DNA of 64,000 nt, taken from contig NZ_RBAL01000010.1 in NCBI RefSeq assembly GCF_003626535.1, forward strand, positions 124,001 to 188,000, given 5' to 3'. How positions within the stretch are numbered: the stretch's first letter is position 1; each line of letters begins with the position of its first letter. Positions 16,940 through 27,261 of the stretch are shown here, one piece after another. Origin of the DNA: Streptomyces hoynatensis (GTDB lineage: Bacteria; Actinomycetota; Actinomycetes; Streptomycetales; Streptomycetaceae). The notes below the pieces were generated by a model that saw only the letters and a program-made list of their open reading frames with translations, made no database searches and was not told the origin of the DNA. The position numbers and the translations under genes are program-made.

Positions 16940-17770
16940 TCAGGCGAAGGCCGCGGCGTTGCGCGCCGCCCAGGCGGCGAAGGGCCGCGGCGGGCGGCCG
17001 AGCAGCCGCTCGACGTCGCCGCTCACCTGCCGCTCCCGGGCGGAGGGCTCGCCCAGGATGCCCAGCGTGGCCTCGGCGACCGGCTCCGGCATGAACCGCA
17101 GCATGCGCTCCCTGGCCTCGGCGCGGCTCAGCTCCACGAAGGCCACCGGCTCGCCTATCGCCTCCCCGAGCGCCGCGGCCTGTTCCCTGGGCGAGACGGG
17201 GACGGGCCCGGTGAGCTCGTAGGTCTGCTTCTCGTGCCCCTCCCCCAGCAGCGTGGCGGCGGCGGCCGCGGCGATGTCCTCCGGGTCGATCACCGGCAGG
17301 GCCACGTCCCCGAACGGCGCGCTGACGGTGCGCCGTTCGCGCACCTCGGCGGCCCACTGGAAGGCGTTCGAGGCGAAGCCCCCCGGCCGCAGCACCGTCC
17401 AGTCGAGGCCAAGGCCCTTGACGGCCTCCTCCAGGTCCGCGGGGTGCCGCCCGCTGCCCACCCCCTGCGAGGACAGCAGGACGACCCGCCGCGCCCCGCC
17501 CGCCCGCACCGCGCCGAGCAGGCGGCCGGGGTCGCCGCCGGTGGCGGCCGGCCACTCGCCCGTCAGCAGCAGGAACACCGCCTCCGCGCCCTCGAAGGCG
17601 GGCCCGGGCCCGGCGGGGTCCGCCAGGTCGGCCCGCACCTGCCGCACCCCGGGCGGCACCCGATCCGCCGCCGTCCCGCGGGACACGGCCGTCACCTGCC
17701 TCCCCGCCGCCGCGAGCGCCCGCACCAGCGGCCGCCCCACGTTTCCGGTGGCTCCCGTCACCACGATCAC
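16940..17770 (-). CDS. NmrA-like NAD(P)-binding protein
   Basis: 276 aa. Rossmann motif GATGNVGRPLV at the N-terminus, then RADLADPAG, a VVLLSSQGVGS strand and WTVLRPGGFASN, the pattern of atypical short-chain dehydrogenases of the NmrA/SDR5 group (NAD(P)H-sensing or quinone-reductase-like). The usual SDR Tyr-x3-Lys is not evident, as is common in this group, so it may sense redox state or reduce a quinone. GTG at 17770 has GGGGAG a few bases upstream. It is divergent from an HxlR regulator with 122 bases between; this pairing is frequent in Streptomyces and suggests HxlR represses it until an electrophile or oxidant appears. Confidence 0.82.
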   Translation of the reverse strand: MIVVTGATGNVGRPLVRALAAAGRQVTAVSRGTAADRVPPGVRQVRADLADPAGPGPAFEGAEAVFLLLTGEWPAATGGDPGRLLGAVRAGGARRVVLLSSQGVGSGRHPADLEEAVKGLGLDWTVLRPGGFASNAFQWAAEVRERRTVSAPFGDVALPVIDPEDIAAAAAATLLGEGHEKQTYELTGPVPVSPREQAAALGEAIGEPVAFVELSRAEARERMLRFMPEPVAEATLGILGEPSARERQVSGDVERLLGRPPRPFAAWAARNAAAFA

Positions 17771-17851
17771 CGTCTGCTCCCCGAGTCGATCCGATGTGAA
17801 GAAACTCCCGGGCCGGCCGCCCGGTGACAGGGACGCTACCTTCGTGGGGAT

Positions 17852-17875
17852 AGTAGGTTCCTAGAGGAAAGTAAC
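17852..17875. promoter_or_regulatory. Imperfect inverted repeat, candidate HxlR operator
   Basis: AGTAGGTTCC (17852-17861) and GGAAAGTAAC (17866-17875) form an imperfect dyad in the AT-richest part of the spacer between the divergent NmrA-like and HxlR genes. TAGnnTTCC / GGAAnnTA symmetry and position support an operator controlling both genes. Confidence 0.45.
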
Positions 17876-17892
17876 GGCAGGAAGGGCCCGTT

Positions 17893-18294
17893 GTGACCGA
17901 CACCACTCCCCGCCCGGCGCGCGCCGCGGCCGTCCCCGCGACGGCCTGCCCGATCGCGCCGGTGGTCGACCTGGTCTTCAGCCGCTGGACCACGCCGATC
18001 CTGTGGACCCTGCACGAGTACGGGCGCCAGCGGTTCGTCGAGCTGGAACGCCGCATCGGCGCGATCACGCCCAAGGTGCTGACCCAGCGGCTGCGGCAGC
18101 TGGAACGCGACGGCCTGGTCGAGCGCACCTACCACGCGGAGATGCCGCCGCGGGTCGAGTACGAGATCAGCGAGCTCGGCCGCAGCCTGGCGCCGCTGTT
18201 CGCCACGCTCGCCCACTGGTCGGCCGCGCACCTGCCCGAGGTGGAGCGCGCCCGCCTGGCCTACGACGACCGGCCCGCCGCGCGCCGCCCCTGA
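17893..18294 (+). CDS. HxlR-family transcriptional regulator
   Basis: 133 aa, single-domain winged helix. The family N-terminal pattern is present: ACPIAPVVDLVFSRWTTPILWTLH with the conserved Cys before the first helix, then RFVELERRIGAITPKVLTQRLRQLERDGLVER (recognition helix and wing) and PRVEYEISELG. The Cys is the residue used for thiol sensing in YodB/HypR-type members, so a reactive-electrophile or quinone signal is possible. GTG at 17893 with AGGAAGG upstream. It is divergent from the NmrA-like gene, its probable target, and the candidate operator lies 18 bases upstream of its own start, which suggests autoregulation. Confidence 0.88.
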   Translation: MTDTTPRPARAAAVPATACPIAPVVDLVFSRWTTPILWTLHEYGRQRFVELERRIGAITPKVLTQRLRQLERDGLVERTYHAEMPPRVEYEISELGRSLAPLFATLAHWSAAHLPEVERARLAYDDRPAARRP

Positions 18295-18352
18295 CCGCGC
18301 GACCGCGCGCCCGAAGGGGCCTCCCGCACCGGCTACGCGCCCCCGCCACCGG

Positions 18353-19141
18353 CTACGCGCCGGCCGGCTCCCCGGCCGCGCCCTCGGTGCTCGCGCCGGC
18401 CGCGTCCTGCCCGGCCGCGTCCTGCCCGGCGGCGCCCTGCCCGGCGGCGGGCCCGGCGGCGCCCTGCCCGGCGGTGGGCCCGGCGGCCGGCTCGCCCCCG
18501 CCCGCGGCGGGTTCGCCCACGTCGCCCTCGCCCCCGGCGGGTTCGCCCTCCCGCCCGGTGAGCAGGGCGCCGATCAGCTGGTCGGTGGCCGCCGCCATGT
18601 CCACCGCCTCCGGGTCGAGCAGCCACTGGACCTGCAGCCCGTCCATCACGGCGACCAGCGCGGCGGCCACCGCGTCCAGGTCGAGCCCGGGGCGCACCTG
18701 CCCCAGCTCCCTGGCCTCGGCGAGGGCCGCCACCAGCAGCGACCGCAGCCCGCTGTAGCGGTCGCGGAACCAGTCCTGCGCCGGGTGCCCCTCGGTGACG
18801 CTCTCCGCCGCGAGCACCGTGTACAGCCGCACGATCCCCTCGCGCTCCACGTTGCGCCGCACGGTGTCCACCAGGTGCCGCAGGAAGGCCAGCCCCTGCG
18901 GGCGGCCGGGGCCCGGCTGCTCCAGGTCGGAGGCGTCCCGCAGCGCGAGCACGCCGGTCAGCAGCCCCGACTTGGACCTGAAGTAGTGCAGCACCCCGGC
19001 CTGGGTGAGTCCGGCGCGCTCGGCGATCTCGGCCAGCGAGGCGTTGTGGTAGCCGCGGCTGGCGAACGTCTCCATGGCGATGCGCAGGATCTCCTCGCGC
19101 CGCCGCGCGCCGGCGGCCTGGCGGGTGCGTGGCTGGGGCAT
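18353..19141 (-). CDS. TetR-family regulator with Ala/Gly-rich repeat tail
   Basis: 262 aa. HTH: ILRIAMETFASRGYHNASLAEIAERAGLTQ and GVLHYFRSKSGLL (residues 18-62). The ligand-binding domain runs to about 195. The last 65 residues are an unusual low-complexity tail with repeated AAGQ/AAGQD units encoded by near-identical DNA (about 18400-18480), probably disordered. It is divergent from the GH3 beta-glucosidase-like gene; the palindrome between them (19180-19201) is the likely operator, so it probably represses glycosidase expression and itself until a sugar or aglycone binds. ATG at 19141. Confidence 0.87.
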   Translation of the reverse strand: MPQPRTRQAAGARRREEILRIAMETFASRGYHNASLAEIAERAGLTQAGVLHYFRSKSGLLTGVLALRDASDLEQPGPGRPQGLAFLRHLVDTVRRNVEREGIVRLYTVLAAESVTEGHPAQDWFRDRYSGLRSLLVAALAEARELGQVRPGLDLDAVAAALVAVMDGLQVQWLLDPEAVDMAAATDQLIGALLTGREGEPAGGEGDVGEPAAGGGEPAAGPTAGQGAAGPAAGQGAAGQDAAGQDAAGASTEGAAGEPAGA

Positions 19142-19155
19142 CCCAGGAGTCTAGG

Positions 19156-19201
19156 CCGGAAGTTCCGGAACCGGCAGGTACTTACTAAGTGGTTGGTAAG
19201 T
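19156..19201. promoter_or_regulatory. TetR/GH3 intergenic palindromes, candidate operators
   Basis: CTTACTAA-GTGG-TTGGTAAG (19181-19200; 7 of 8 arm positions pair, flanked by a further A/T pair) is the strongest dyad. CCGGAAGTTCCGG (19156-19168) is a second, perfect 6-bp dyad 12 bases away. Both sit in the 97-base spacer of the divergent TetR and GH3 genes. Confidence 0.55.
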
Positions 19202-19238
19202 CTGCTTGGATTCTTCAGCACCGGCCGAAAGGAGCGCC

Positions 19239-21863
19239 ATGACCAGCCGTTTCTCCCCCTCCGCCGCCGCGGCCGAACAGCCGCCGCCCGCCCCGGGGCA
19301 CGGCCCCGCCCAGGGCCCCGCGGCCGGGCCTGCGGGGCGGGGCGCGCAGGCGGACGGCGGGCCGCGGCCCGAGGCGGCCGGGCCCGCCGCCGGCGAGGCG
19401 GAGCTCGCCCGGCTGGTCCGCGGCCTCGACCTGGAGTCGAAGGTGCGGCTGCTGACCGGCGCCGACCTGTGGGCGCTGCCCGCGGAACCCCGCCTCGGCC
19501 TGCTCCCGGTGGCGATGTCGGACGGCCCGCAGGGCGTGCGCGGCACCGGCGACCTGCCGGGCGGCACCGGCCTGCTCGCCCCGGCCCCCAGCGCGCTCGG
19601 CGCCACCTGGGACCCGGAACTCGCCGAGCGGCTCGGGGCGCTCTTCGCCCGCGAGGCCCGCCGCAAGGGCGTCCACGTGCTGCTCGCCCCCGCGATCAAC
19701 CTCCAGCGCACCCCGGTGGCCGGGCGGCACTTCGAGTACCTCGCCGAGGACCCGCTGCTGACCGGGGCGGTGGCCGCGGGGCTGGTGCGCGGCGTCCAGG
19801 GCGAGGGCGTGGCGGCCTGCCCCAAGCACTTCGTGGCGAACGACTCGGAGACCGACAGGACCCGCTACCTCGCCAGGCTCGACGAGCGGACGCTGCGCGA
19901 GGTCTACCTCGCGCCCTTCGAGACGGTGCTGCGCGAGGCCGGGGCCTGGTCCGTGATGACGGCCTACTCGGGCGTCGACGACGGCACCGAGGCCGCGCCG
20001 ATGACGGAGCACGCGCGGCTGCTGCGCGGCGTGCTGAAGGACGAGTGGGGGTTCACCGGCCCGGTGGTCAGCGACTGGGCCGCCACCCGCAGCACCGCCG
20101 CGTCGGCGCGCGGCGGGCTCGACCTGGTGATGCCGGGGCCCGAGGGCCCCTGGGGCGCGCGCCTGGCCGCGGCGGTCCGCGCCGGGGAGGTGGCCGAGGC
20201 CGACATCGACGACAAGGTGCTGCGGCTGCTGCGGCTCGCCCGGCACACCGGGCGGCTCGCCGGCTCCCCCGCCCGCCGGGAACCGGCCGGGCGCGACCGC
20301 GCCGACTTCGCGCTGCTGCGCGAGACGGCCACGCGCTCCATGGTGCTGCTGCGCAACGAGGGCGGCCTGCTGCCGCTGTCCGCGGACGACCCGGCGGCGC
20401 CGCTGCGCCGGGTGGCCCTGATCGGGCCCAACGCGGTCGCCCCCTACTTCCAGGGCGGCGGCAGCGCCTTCGTGCCCGCGGTCCGCAGGATCGGGTTCGC
20501 GGCCGGGCTGCGGGCGGCCCTGCCGCCCGGGGTCGAGCTGAGCGTGCACCGCGGCGGCGACGCGCGCGCACACCCGCCGTTCCTCTCGCCCGGCGTGGCG
20601 GCCGACCCGCGCACCGGCGAGAGGGGAGTGCGCGCCCACTACCTCGACGCGGCCGGCGCCACGCTCGGCGAGGCCCTGCGCCCCACCGGCGACTGGGGCG
20701 ACTTCCACGACTTCCCCGAGGGAACGCGGCGGGTGCTGCTGCGCACCACGCTCACCCTGCGCGAGCCGGGCACGCACCGCCTGGAGATCGGGGCGGTGGG
20801 CCGCTTCGAGGCGCGGGTGGACGGCGAGCGGGTCGCCGCGGGCGACGACGACCGCGGCGTCGGCCTGGTCCTCGACTCCAGCCACCACCACCCGCCGGGC
20901 ACCTGGGTCACCCTGGAGGTGCCGAAGGACGAGCCGCGCGCCGTGGCCCTGGAGATCGACCTCGGGGTGGTGGACGCCGAGGGCTACGGCCGCCTGGTGA
21001 CCGCGCACCTGCGGCACCTGCCGCCCGGCCCCTCCCGCGCGGAGGAGATCGCCGAGGCGGTCGCGGCGGCCGAGCGGGCGGACGTCGCCGTGGTGGTGGT
21101 CGGGACCAACGAGGAGGTCGAGTCCGAGGGCTGGGACCGGCAGAGCCTCGCCCTGCCGGGCCCGCAGGACGAGCTGGTGCGCCGCGTCGCCGCGGCCTGC
21201 CCGCGCACCGTGGTCGTGGTGAACGCGGGCGCCCCCGTGCTGCTGCCCTGGGCGCGGGAGGTGCCGGCGGTGCTGTGGGCCTGGCTGCCGGGCCAGGAGG
21301 CGGGCGACGCGCTGGCCGACGTGCTGCTCGGGCGCGCCGAGCCCACCGGCCGGCTGCCCTGCACGCTGCCCGCCGGGGCGGCCGAGGTGCCGGTGCCGCA
21401 CGCCAGGCCGGCCGGCGGCGTGGTCGACTACGCCGAGGGCCTGGACGTGGGGCACCGCGGCTGGGACCGGGCCGGGCGCACGCCCGCCTTCCCCTTCGGG
21501 CACGGCCTGGGCTGGACCACCTGGGAGTACGCCTCGGCGGCCGCCACCGCGGGCGAGGCGGAGGGCGTCCGGCTCGCCGTGCGGCTGCGGAACACCGGGC
21601 GGCGGCCGGGGCGCGAGGTGGTGCAGGTGTACCTGGAGCCGCCGCAGGACGGGCCCGCCCGCCCGCTGCGCGCCCTCGCCGGGTTCGCCACGGTCACGGC
21701 GGCCCCCGGCGAGTCCGTCACCGCGACGGTGAGCCTGCCGCGCCGCGCCCTCCAGGTGTGGAACCCGGAGCGGGCCGGGTGGGAGACCCCGCCCGGGGAG
21801 TACACCCTGCGGGTGGGGCGCTCCAGCCGCGACCTCAGGCTGGCGGTCCCGCTGCGCCTCTGA
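19239..21863 (+). CDS. Glycoside hydrolase family 3 (beta-glucosidase-like) with PA14-type insert
   Basis: 874 aa. After a disordered Pro/Ala-rich N-terminus (1-50) comes the GH3 barrel: KHFVAND (196-202) and [10 protein letters not shown] with nucleophile Asp279. The second alpha/beta sandwich follows, interrupted by an insert of about 150 residues with PA14-like pattern (around 480-610), and a C-terminal fibronectin III-like domain (VVQVYLEPP onward). No signal peptide, so it should hydrolyse imported oligosaccharides or glycosides in the cytosol. ATG at 19239 has AAAGGAG upstream (19228-19234). It is divergent from a TetR gene with an operator-like palindrome between. No sugar ABC transporter is adjacent, which is atypical for Streptomyces glycosidase loci. 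Confidence 0.88.
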   Translation: MTSRFSPSAAAAEQPPPAPGHGPAQGPAAGPAGRGAQADGGPRPEAAGPAAGEAELARLVRGLDLESKVRLLTGADLWALPAEPRLGLLPVAMSDGPQGVRGTGDLPGGTGLLAPAPSALGATWDPELAERLGALFAREARRKGVHVLLAPAINLQRTPVAGRHFEYLAEDPLLTGAVAAGLVRGVQGEGVAACPKHFVANDSETDRTRYLARLDERTLREVYLAPFETVLREAGAWSVMTAYSGVDDGTEAAPMTEHARLLRGVLKDEWGFTGPVVSDWAATRSTAASARGGLDLVMPGPEGPWGARLAAAVRAGEVAEADIDDKVLRLLRLARHTGRLAGSPARREPAGRDRADFALLRETATRSMVLLRNEGGLLPLSADDPAAPLRRVALIGPNAVAPYFQGGGSAFVPAVRRIGFAAGLRAALPPGVELSVHRGGDARAHPPFLSPGVAADPRTGERGVRAHYLDAAGATLGEALRPTGDWGDFHDFPEGTRRVLLRTTLTLREPGTHRLEIGAVGRFEARVDGERVAAGDDDRGVGLVLDSSHHHPPGTWVTLEVPKDEPRAVALEIDLGVVDAEGYGRLVTAHLRHLPPGPSRAEEIAEAVAAAERADVAVVVVGTNEEVESEGWDRQSLALPGPQDELVRRVAAACPRTVVVVNAGAPVLLPWAREVPAVLWAWLPGQEAGDALADVLLGRAEPTGRLPCTLPAGAAEVPVPHARPAGGVVDYAEGLDVGHRGWDRAGRTPAFPFGHGLGWTTWEYASAAATAGEAEGVRLAVRLRNTGRRPGREVVQVYLEPPQDGPARPLRALAGFATVTAAPGESVTATVSLPRRALQVWNPERAGWETPPGEYTLRVGRSSRDLRLAVPLRL

Positions 21864-21930
21864 GGCCGGCGCCCGCCGCGGCCCGGGCGCCCCTTCCCCG
21901 CCCCCGCGCCGGCGGAACGCCCCCCTCGGC

Positions 21931-21972
21931 CCGCCCCGGCGCGTTCCGGCCCACCCCGGCGCGTTCCGGCCC
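21931..21972. repeat. 20-bp tandem duplication upstream of the phosphoketolase gene
   Basis: The unit CCCCGGCGCGTTCCGGCCC occurs twice in tandem (period 20). It lies in the 268-base spacer between the GH3 stop and the phosphoketolase start. Nothing else recognisable is seen in that spacer. Confidence 0.5.
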
Positions 21973-22131
21973 GCCCGCGAGTTCACGGCGCGCCCCGGTC
22001 GCGTTCCCCCCGGCCGGGGCGCGCCGGGGCGTGCGGACCGGGGTTCCCGCCCGTGCGGCCGGGCGCCCGGCCGTTTCGCCGAGGCCCCGGCGGGGAACCC
22101 GCCGCCTCCCCGGACCCGTGGGAGAGTCGTC

Positions 22132-24534
22132 ATGCGTCAGGAACTCCGGCCGCCGGGCACGGCCCTCGACCCCGCGGAACTCGCCGCGCTCGACGCGCAC
22201 TGGCGCGCCGCCAACTACCTGTCGGCCGGCCAGATCTACCTGCTGGCCAACCCGCTGCTCACCGAGCCGCTGCGCCCCGAGCACGTCAAGCCGAGGCTGC
22301 TGGGCCACTGGGGCACCACCCCCGGCCTCAACCTGATCCACACCCACCTCAACCGCGTGATCACCGCCCGCGACCTGGACGCCCTCTGCGTGTGGGGCCC
22401 CGGCCACGGCGGCCCCGCCGTGCTGGCCAACTCCTGGCTCGAGGGCAGCTACACGGAGACCTACCCGGACGTCACCAGGGACGCGGCCGGCATGGCCAGG
22501 CTGTTCCGGCAGTTCTCCTTCCCCGGCGGGGTGCCCAGCCACGTGGCGCCCGAGACCCCCGGCTCGATCCACGAGGGCGGGGAGCTCGGCTACTCCCTCG
22601 CCCACGCCTACGGCGCGGCCCTGGACAACCCGGGGCTGCTCGTGGCCTGCGTGATCGGCGACGGGGAGGCCGAGACCGGGCCGCTGGCCGCCTCCTGGCA
22701 CTCGAACAAGTTCCTCAGCCCCGTCCACGACGGGGCGGTCCTGCCGATCCTGCACCTCAACGGCTACAAGATCGCCAACCCGGCCGTCCTGGCCCGCCTG
22801 CCGCGCGCCGAACTCGACGAGCTGCTGCGCGGCCTGGGCCACGACCCGCTGTACGTCGAGGGGGACGAGCCGGCCCAGGTGCACCAGAGCATGGCCAGGG
22901 CGATGGACGAGGCCCTGGACCGCATCGCCCTGATCCGGCACGACGCCAGGCGCCTGGGCGCCGAGGCCGCGCCACGGCCCCGCTGGCCGATGATCGTGCT
23001 GCGCACCCCCAAGGGCTGGACCGGGCCCGCCCGCCGCGACGGCCTCCCCGTCGAGGGCACCTGGCGCGCCCACCAGATCCCCCTCGACGACGTCCGCGAC
23101 AACCCCGCCCACCTGCGGCAACTTGAGGAGTGGCTGCGCTCCTACCGGCCGGAGGAGCTGTTCGACGGCCGCGGGCGGCCGAGCGCCCAGGTGCTCTCGC
23201 GCGTCCCGGCAGGCCCCCGGCGCCTGGGCGCCAACCCGCACGCCAACGGCGGCCTGCTGCTGCGTTCCCTGCCCCTGCCGCCCCCGGCGGACTGCGCCGT
23301 GCCGGTGGACGCGCCGGGCACCACGCTGCACGCCCCGACCGCCGTGCTCGGCGCCTACCTCGACCGGCTGATGGCGCGCACCGCGGAACGCCGCGACTTC
23401 CGCCTCTTCGGCGCGGACGAGACCGCGTCCAACCGCCTCCAGGAGGTCTACCGCGCCACCGCGAAGGCCTGGCAGGAGGAGATCCTCGACGTGGACGAGC
23501 ACCTCGCCGGGGACGGGCGGGTGATGGAGGTCCTCTCGGAACACCTGTGCCAGGGCTGGCTGGAGGGCTACCTGCTCACCGGCAGGCACGGCCTGTTCTC
23601 CAGCTACGAGGCGTTCGTCCACATCGTCGACTCGATGACCAACCAGCACATCAAGTGGCTGCGCACCGCGCGCCGCCTGCCCTGGCGGCGGCCACTGGCC
23701 TCGCTCAACTACCTGCTGACCTCGCACGTGTGGCGCCAGGACCACAACGGCTTCTCGCACCAGGACCCCGGATTCGTCGACCACGTCTTCAACAAGAGCC
23801 CCGAGGTGGTGCGCGTCTACCTGCCGCCCGACGCCAACACCCTGCTGGCGGTGGCCGACCACGTCCTGCGCAGCCGGGACTACGTCAACGTCGTGGTCGC
23901 CGGCAAGCACCCCTGCTTCGACTGGCTCGACCTGGACGCCGCCCGCTCGCACTGCGAACGCGGCGCCGGGATCTGGGAGTGGGCGGGCTCCGAGGACGAC
24001 GGGCGCGAGCCGGACGCCGTGCTCGCCTGCGCGGGCGACGTGCCCACCCAGGAGGCGCTGGCCGCCGCCGACCTGCTCCACCGGCACCTGCCGGAACTCG
24101 CCCTGCGCGTGGTCAACGTGGTGGACCTGGCGCGGCTGCTGCCGGCCGGCCGGCACCCGCACGGCATGACCGACCGGGACTACGACGGGCTGTTCCCGCC
24201 GGGCCGCCCGGTGATCTTCGCCTACCACGGCTACCCCTGGCTGATCCACCGCCTCACCTACTCCCGCGCCAACCACGACCAGTTGCACGTGCGCGGCTAC
24301 GTCGAGGAGGGCACCACCACCACGCCCTTCGACATGGTGGTGCGCAACGACATGGACCGGTACCGGCTGGCCATGGACGTCATCGACCGGGTGCCCGGGC
24401 TGGCGACGCGCGCCGCCCACGTCCGCCAGCGGATGCACGACGTCCGCTACCGGCACCACGGCTGGATCCGCGAACACGGCACCGACCTCCCCGAGGTGGC
24501 GGGCTGGCGCTGGGGCCGGGACAGGGCCGGCTGA
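22132..24534 (+). CDS. xfp: Phosphoketolase (xylulose-5-P/fructose-6-P type)
   Basis: 800 aa, the normal length. Thiamine-diphosphate enzyme cleaving xylulose 5-phosphate (and often fructose 6-phosphate) with phosphate to give acetyl phosphate plus glyceraldehyde 3-phosphate (or erythrose 4-phosphate). Visible: WGPGHGGPA in the N-terminal domain, the TPP/metal motif [36 protein letters not shown] in the middle domain, and the C-terminal domain with [16 protein letters not shown] at 22132 with GGGAGAG upstream. It appears monocistronic: no acetate kinase gene (the usual partner) is beside it. A hairpin follows about 70 bases after the stop. Confidence 0.93.
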   Translation: MRQELRPPGTALDPAELAALDAHWRAANYLSAGQIYLLANPLLTEPLRPEHVKPRLLGHWGTTPGLNLIHTHLNRVITARDLDALCVWGPGHGGPAVLANSWLEGSYTETYPDVTRDAAGMARLFRQFSFPGGVPSHVAPETPGSIHEGGELGYSLAHAYGAALDNPGLLVACVIGDGEAETGPLAASWHSNKFLSPVHDGAVLPILHLNGYKIANPAVLARLPRAELDELLRGLGHDPLYVEGDEPAQVHQSMARAMDEALDRIALIRHDARRLGAEAAPRPRWPMIVLRTPKGWTGPARRDGLPVEGTWRAHQIPLDDVRDNPAHLRQLEEWLRSYRPEELFDGRGRPSAQVLSRVPAGPRRLGANPHANGGLLLRSLPLPPPADCAVPVDAPGTTLHAPTAVLGAYLDRLMARTAERRDFRLFGADETASNRLQEVYRATAKAWQEEILDVDEHLAGDGRVMEVLSEHLCQGWLEGYLLTGRHGLFSSYEAFVHIVDSMTNQHIKWLRTARRLPWRRPLASLNYLLTSHVWRQDHNGFSHQDPGFVDHVFNKSPEVVRVYLPPDANTLLAVADHVLRSRDYVNVVVAGKHPCFDWLDLDAARSHCERGAGIWEWAGSEDDGREPDAVLACAGDVPTQEALAAADLLHRHLPELALRVVNVVDLARLLPAGRHPHGMTDRDYDGLFPPGRPVIFAYHGYPWLIHRLTYSRANHDQLHVRGYVEEGTTTTPFDMVVRNDMDRYRLAMDVIDRVPGLATRAAHVRQRMHDVRYRHHGWIREHGTDLPEVAGWRWGRDRAG

Positions 24535-24603
24535 ACCGGGCGCGCGGGCGCGGCGCGGCGGCCGGGCGGCGGCTTCCGCGGGCGGCGTGCGCCCCAAACG
24601 CGC

Positions 24604-24631
24604 CTCACCCGCCAGGGCTTGCCCGGGTGAG
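24604..24631 (+). terminator. Hairpin downstream of the phosphoketolase gene
   Basis: CTCACCCG pairs with CGGGTGAG around an inner GGGC/GCCC stem, starting 70 bases after the stop. No U-run follows, as is usual in Streptomyces. Confidence 0.4.
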
Positions 24632-24798
24632 CCGGTCGGGCCGGCCGGCGGGCCGGGGGTACTGTGTGGGGCGCTGCCCCCTCGCTTCCCTCGCCAGGGC
24701 CGCGCCGCGGAGCGACCGCGGGCGGGGGCCGCACTCCTTCCGGGGGCCGGCCGCGCCCCCGGGCAACCGCCCACGCGCCGAAGAAAGTCTCTCCCGGC

Positions 24799-26133
24799 AT
24801 GAAGATTTCTTTCCTCCTCCACAACGGCTACGGGATCGGGGGGACGATCAAGACGACGTTCAATCTGGCGCAGGCGCTGGCGGAGCGGCACGAGGTCGAG
24901 ATCGTCTCCGTGTTCCGGCACCGCGAGGACACCACCTTCTCGCTCGATCCCCGCGTCGCCCTGCGGCCGCTGGTCGATCTCCGCGAGGAGAAGGAGCACC
25001 CGCTGCACCTGCGGCGCGCCCGGGTCTTCCCCGCCGGCGAGTACCGCTACCACCAGTACAGCGAGCTGACCGACCAGCGCATCGCCGCCTGTCTGGCCGA
25101 GCTGGATGCGGACGTCGTGGTCGGCACCAGGCCGGGACTCAACGTGCACCTGGCGCTTGAGGGCCCCAGGCAGGCGGTGCGGATCGCCCAGGAGCACCTG
25201 ACGCTGAACAACCATCCGCCGCGGCTGCGCAACGAGTTGCGCCGCGTCTACCCGCGTCTGGACGCCCTGACCACGGTCACCCGGGCCGACGCCGAGCAGT
25301 ACCGGCGCCGGATGCGGCTGCCGCGGGTGCGCCTTGAGGCGCTGCCCAACAGCGTGCCCGAGCCCCCGCTGCCGCCCGCGGACGCGACCGGCCGGATCGT
25401 GGTCGCGGCCGGGCGGCTGGTGCGGGTGAAGCGATACGACCTGCTGATCAGGGCGTTCCAGCGGGTCGCCGAGGAACGGCCGGACTGGCAGCTGCGGATC
25501 TACGGCAACGGCGAGGAACACGACCGGCTGCGCGCCCTGATCGAGCGGCTCGGCCTGTACAACAACGTGTTCCTGATGGGCACCGCCGGCCGGATGGAGG
25601 CCGAGTGGGTCAAGGGCTCCATCGCCGTGGTGAGTTCGGACCTGGAGCCCTTCGGGATGACCATCGTCGAGGCCATGCGCTGCGGCCTGCCCGTGGTCAG
25701 CACCGACTGCGACTACGGTCCGGGCGAGATCATCAAGGACGGCGTGGACGGCCGCCTGGTGCCGGTGCGCGACAAGGACGCGCTCGGCGAGGCGCTGCTC
25801 ACCCTGGTCCGCGACGACGAGCTGCGGCGCGCCATGAGCCGCGCGGCGCTCGAAAACTCCCGCCGCTACGACCCGGTGCCGGTGCTCGGGCAGGCGGAAG
25901 AGCTGTTCACCGGCCTGGTGGAGGCCAAGCGCTCCGGGGCGGGCGCCCCCGCGCGCGGCCCCCTCGGCAGGCTGGCCGACACCCTCTACAGCCGCGGCCA
26001 CGCCGTGAAGGACGGCGCGTACGCCGCCGCGCTCGGCACCGCGCGCGCCGTGCGCCTCACCCAGCTGGCCCGCGCCGCGGGCCTGACCCGCACCGCCCGT
26101 ATCGACCGCACCGCCAGGAAGGCCGGCCGATGA
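24799..26133 (+). CDS. Glycosyltransferase family 4
   Basis: 444 aa. GT-B fold: N-terminal Rossmann half beginning MKISFLLHNGYGIGGTIKTT and C-terminal nucleotide-sugar half with VAAGRLVRVKRYDLLIRAF, the basic acceptor/donor Lys, and the EX7E motif in DLEPFGMTIVEAMRCGLP. A basic C-terminal helix region (about 380-444) may contact the membrane. It should transfer a sugar from a nucleotide donor, possibly onto a cell-wall glycopolymer; the acceptor cannot be read. The ATG at 24799 gives the normal GT-B beginning, though the ribosome site (GAAGAAAG) is weak. Its stop overlaps the start of the next gene (ATGA), so the pair is coupled. Confidence 0.87.
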   Translation: MKISFLLHNGYGIGGTIKTTFNLAQALAERHEVEIVSVFRHREDTTFSLDPRVALRPLVDLREEKEHPLHLRRARVFPAGEYRYHQYSELTDQRIAACLAELDADVVVGTRPGLNVHLALEGPRQAVRIAQEHLTLNNHPPRLRNELRRVYPRLDALTTVTRADAEQYRRRMRLPRVRLEALPNSVPEPPLPPADATGRIVVAAGRLVRVKRYDLLIRAFQRVAEERPDWQLRIYGNGEEHDRLRALIERLGLYNNVFLMGTAGRMEAEWVKGSIAVVSSDLEPFGMTIVEAMRCGLPVVSTDCDYGPGEIIKDGVDGRLVPVRDKDALGEALLTLVRDDELRRAMSRAALENSRRYDPVPVLGQAEELFTGLVEAKRSGAGAPARGPLGRLADTLYSRGHAVKDGAYAAALGTARAVRLTQLARAAGLTRTARIDRTARKAGR

Positions 26134-27026
26134 GCCCCGCCACCGCCCCCGCCACCGAAGCGGCCAAGGCCGCGCTTCCCCTCGCCGACTGCGTGATGAC
26201 CGCGGAGGGCGCGCTGACCCTGCGGCTGCGGCCGCCCGCGGGGGCCGGCACGCCCGGCGAGCCGCGGCTGCTGCTGGTCCTGCGCCCGAAGAAGGGCGAG
26301 CCCGAGACCGTGACCCACACCCTCGCCCTGGAACGGGACGGCGCGCACTGGCGGGCCGAGCTCGGCCCCGAGCCCGTGCTGGACGAGGGCCGCTGGGATG
26401 TGTACGCACGCGTCGGCGCGGAGGGGGCCAGGCAGCGGGTGCTCCCCGGCGTGCGCGACCTGCGGGCCCTGCCGGAGCGGGAGCTGCCCGGCCCCGGCGC
26501 GCGGGGGCCGCTCGCGCTCCGGCTGCCCTACGACACGAAGGACGGGTACCTGGCGATCCGCGCCTGGGTGCGGCCCGCCCACGCGGAGGCGGGCCGGATC
26601 GAGGTCGCGGAGGACTCGATGACCGTGACCGGCCGCCTGGTGGGCGCCGAGCCCGGACCGGGCGCGGCGGCCCTGCTCAAGCGCCGCGGCAAGGGCGGGC
26701 CCCTGCGGCAGCTCGCGCTGCGCGACGAGGGCGCGGGCGCGTTCTCCTTCACCGCGGACTACGGGCTGCTCGTCGAGGACTCGGCGGAGGAGGCCGACGC
26801 GGCGGACCCGGAGGGCCAAGGGCCGGCCGCGGGCGGCGAGCCGGTGTTCTGGGACGTGTTCGTGCGGCCCGCCGAGGGCGCCACGCGGATCCGGGTGGGG
26901 CGGCTGTTCGACGACGTGGCGGACAAGAAGCCGGTGTTCGTCTTCCCCGAGCGGACGGCGGGGCCGCGCACGGTGCGGCCGTACTACACGGTCGACAACG
27001 ACCTGTCCCTGCGCGTCGCCGGCTGA
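26130..27026 (+). CDS. Unknown protein coupled to the GT4 glycosyltransferase
   Basis: 298 aa. Rich in short beta-strand-like segments (LTLRLRPP, LLLVLRPKKGEPE, VTHTLALERDGAHWRAEL) with no signal peptide or membrane helix, and the pattern recurs in two or three units, suggesting tandem beta-sandwich domains. Similar proteins are annotated as transferases next to wall-polymer glycosyltransferases in Streptomyces, but no catalytic motif is visible to me. ATG at 26130 overlaps the preceding stop by four bases, so it is made together with the glycosyltransferase and probably acts on the same product or stabilises that enzyme. Function unknown. Confidence 0.72.
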   Translation: MSPATAPATEAAKAALPLADCVMTAEGALTLRLRPPAGAGTPGEPRLLLVLRPKKGEPETVTHTLALERDGAHWRAELGPEPVLDEGRWDVYARVGAEGARQRVLPGVRDLRALPERELPGPGARGPLALRLPYDTKDGYLAIRAWVRPAHAEAGRIEVAEDSMTVTGRLVGAEPGPGAAALLKRRGKGGPLRQLALRDEGAGAFSFTADYGLLVEDSAEEADAADPEGQGPAAGGEPVFWDVFVRPAEGATRIRVGRLFDDVADKKPVFVFPERTAGPRTVRPYYTVDNDLSLRVAG

Positions 27027-27261
27027 GGCCACCGCCGCCCCGGCCCTGCCGCCCCCGGCCCGGTCCCGGGCCGCCCCGGCCCGCCGCCCCCGGTCCTGCC
27101 GTCGCCTGGCCCCGGCCTGCGCCCCGGCGCCCGCGCCGGCGCGCCCGTCTTCGCGCGCCCCGGCGGTGCGCGCCCCGACGGCTCGCGCGGGCGGCCGGAT
27201 GGGGTTTCGATGGAGTGAGGACACCCGGCAGCAGACAGCGGGCTTGGAGGTGGCGGCCTTG

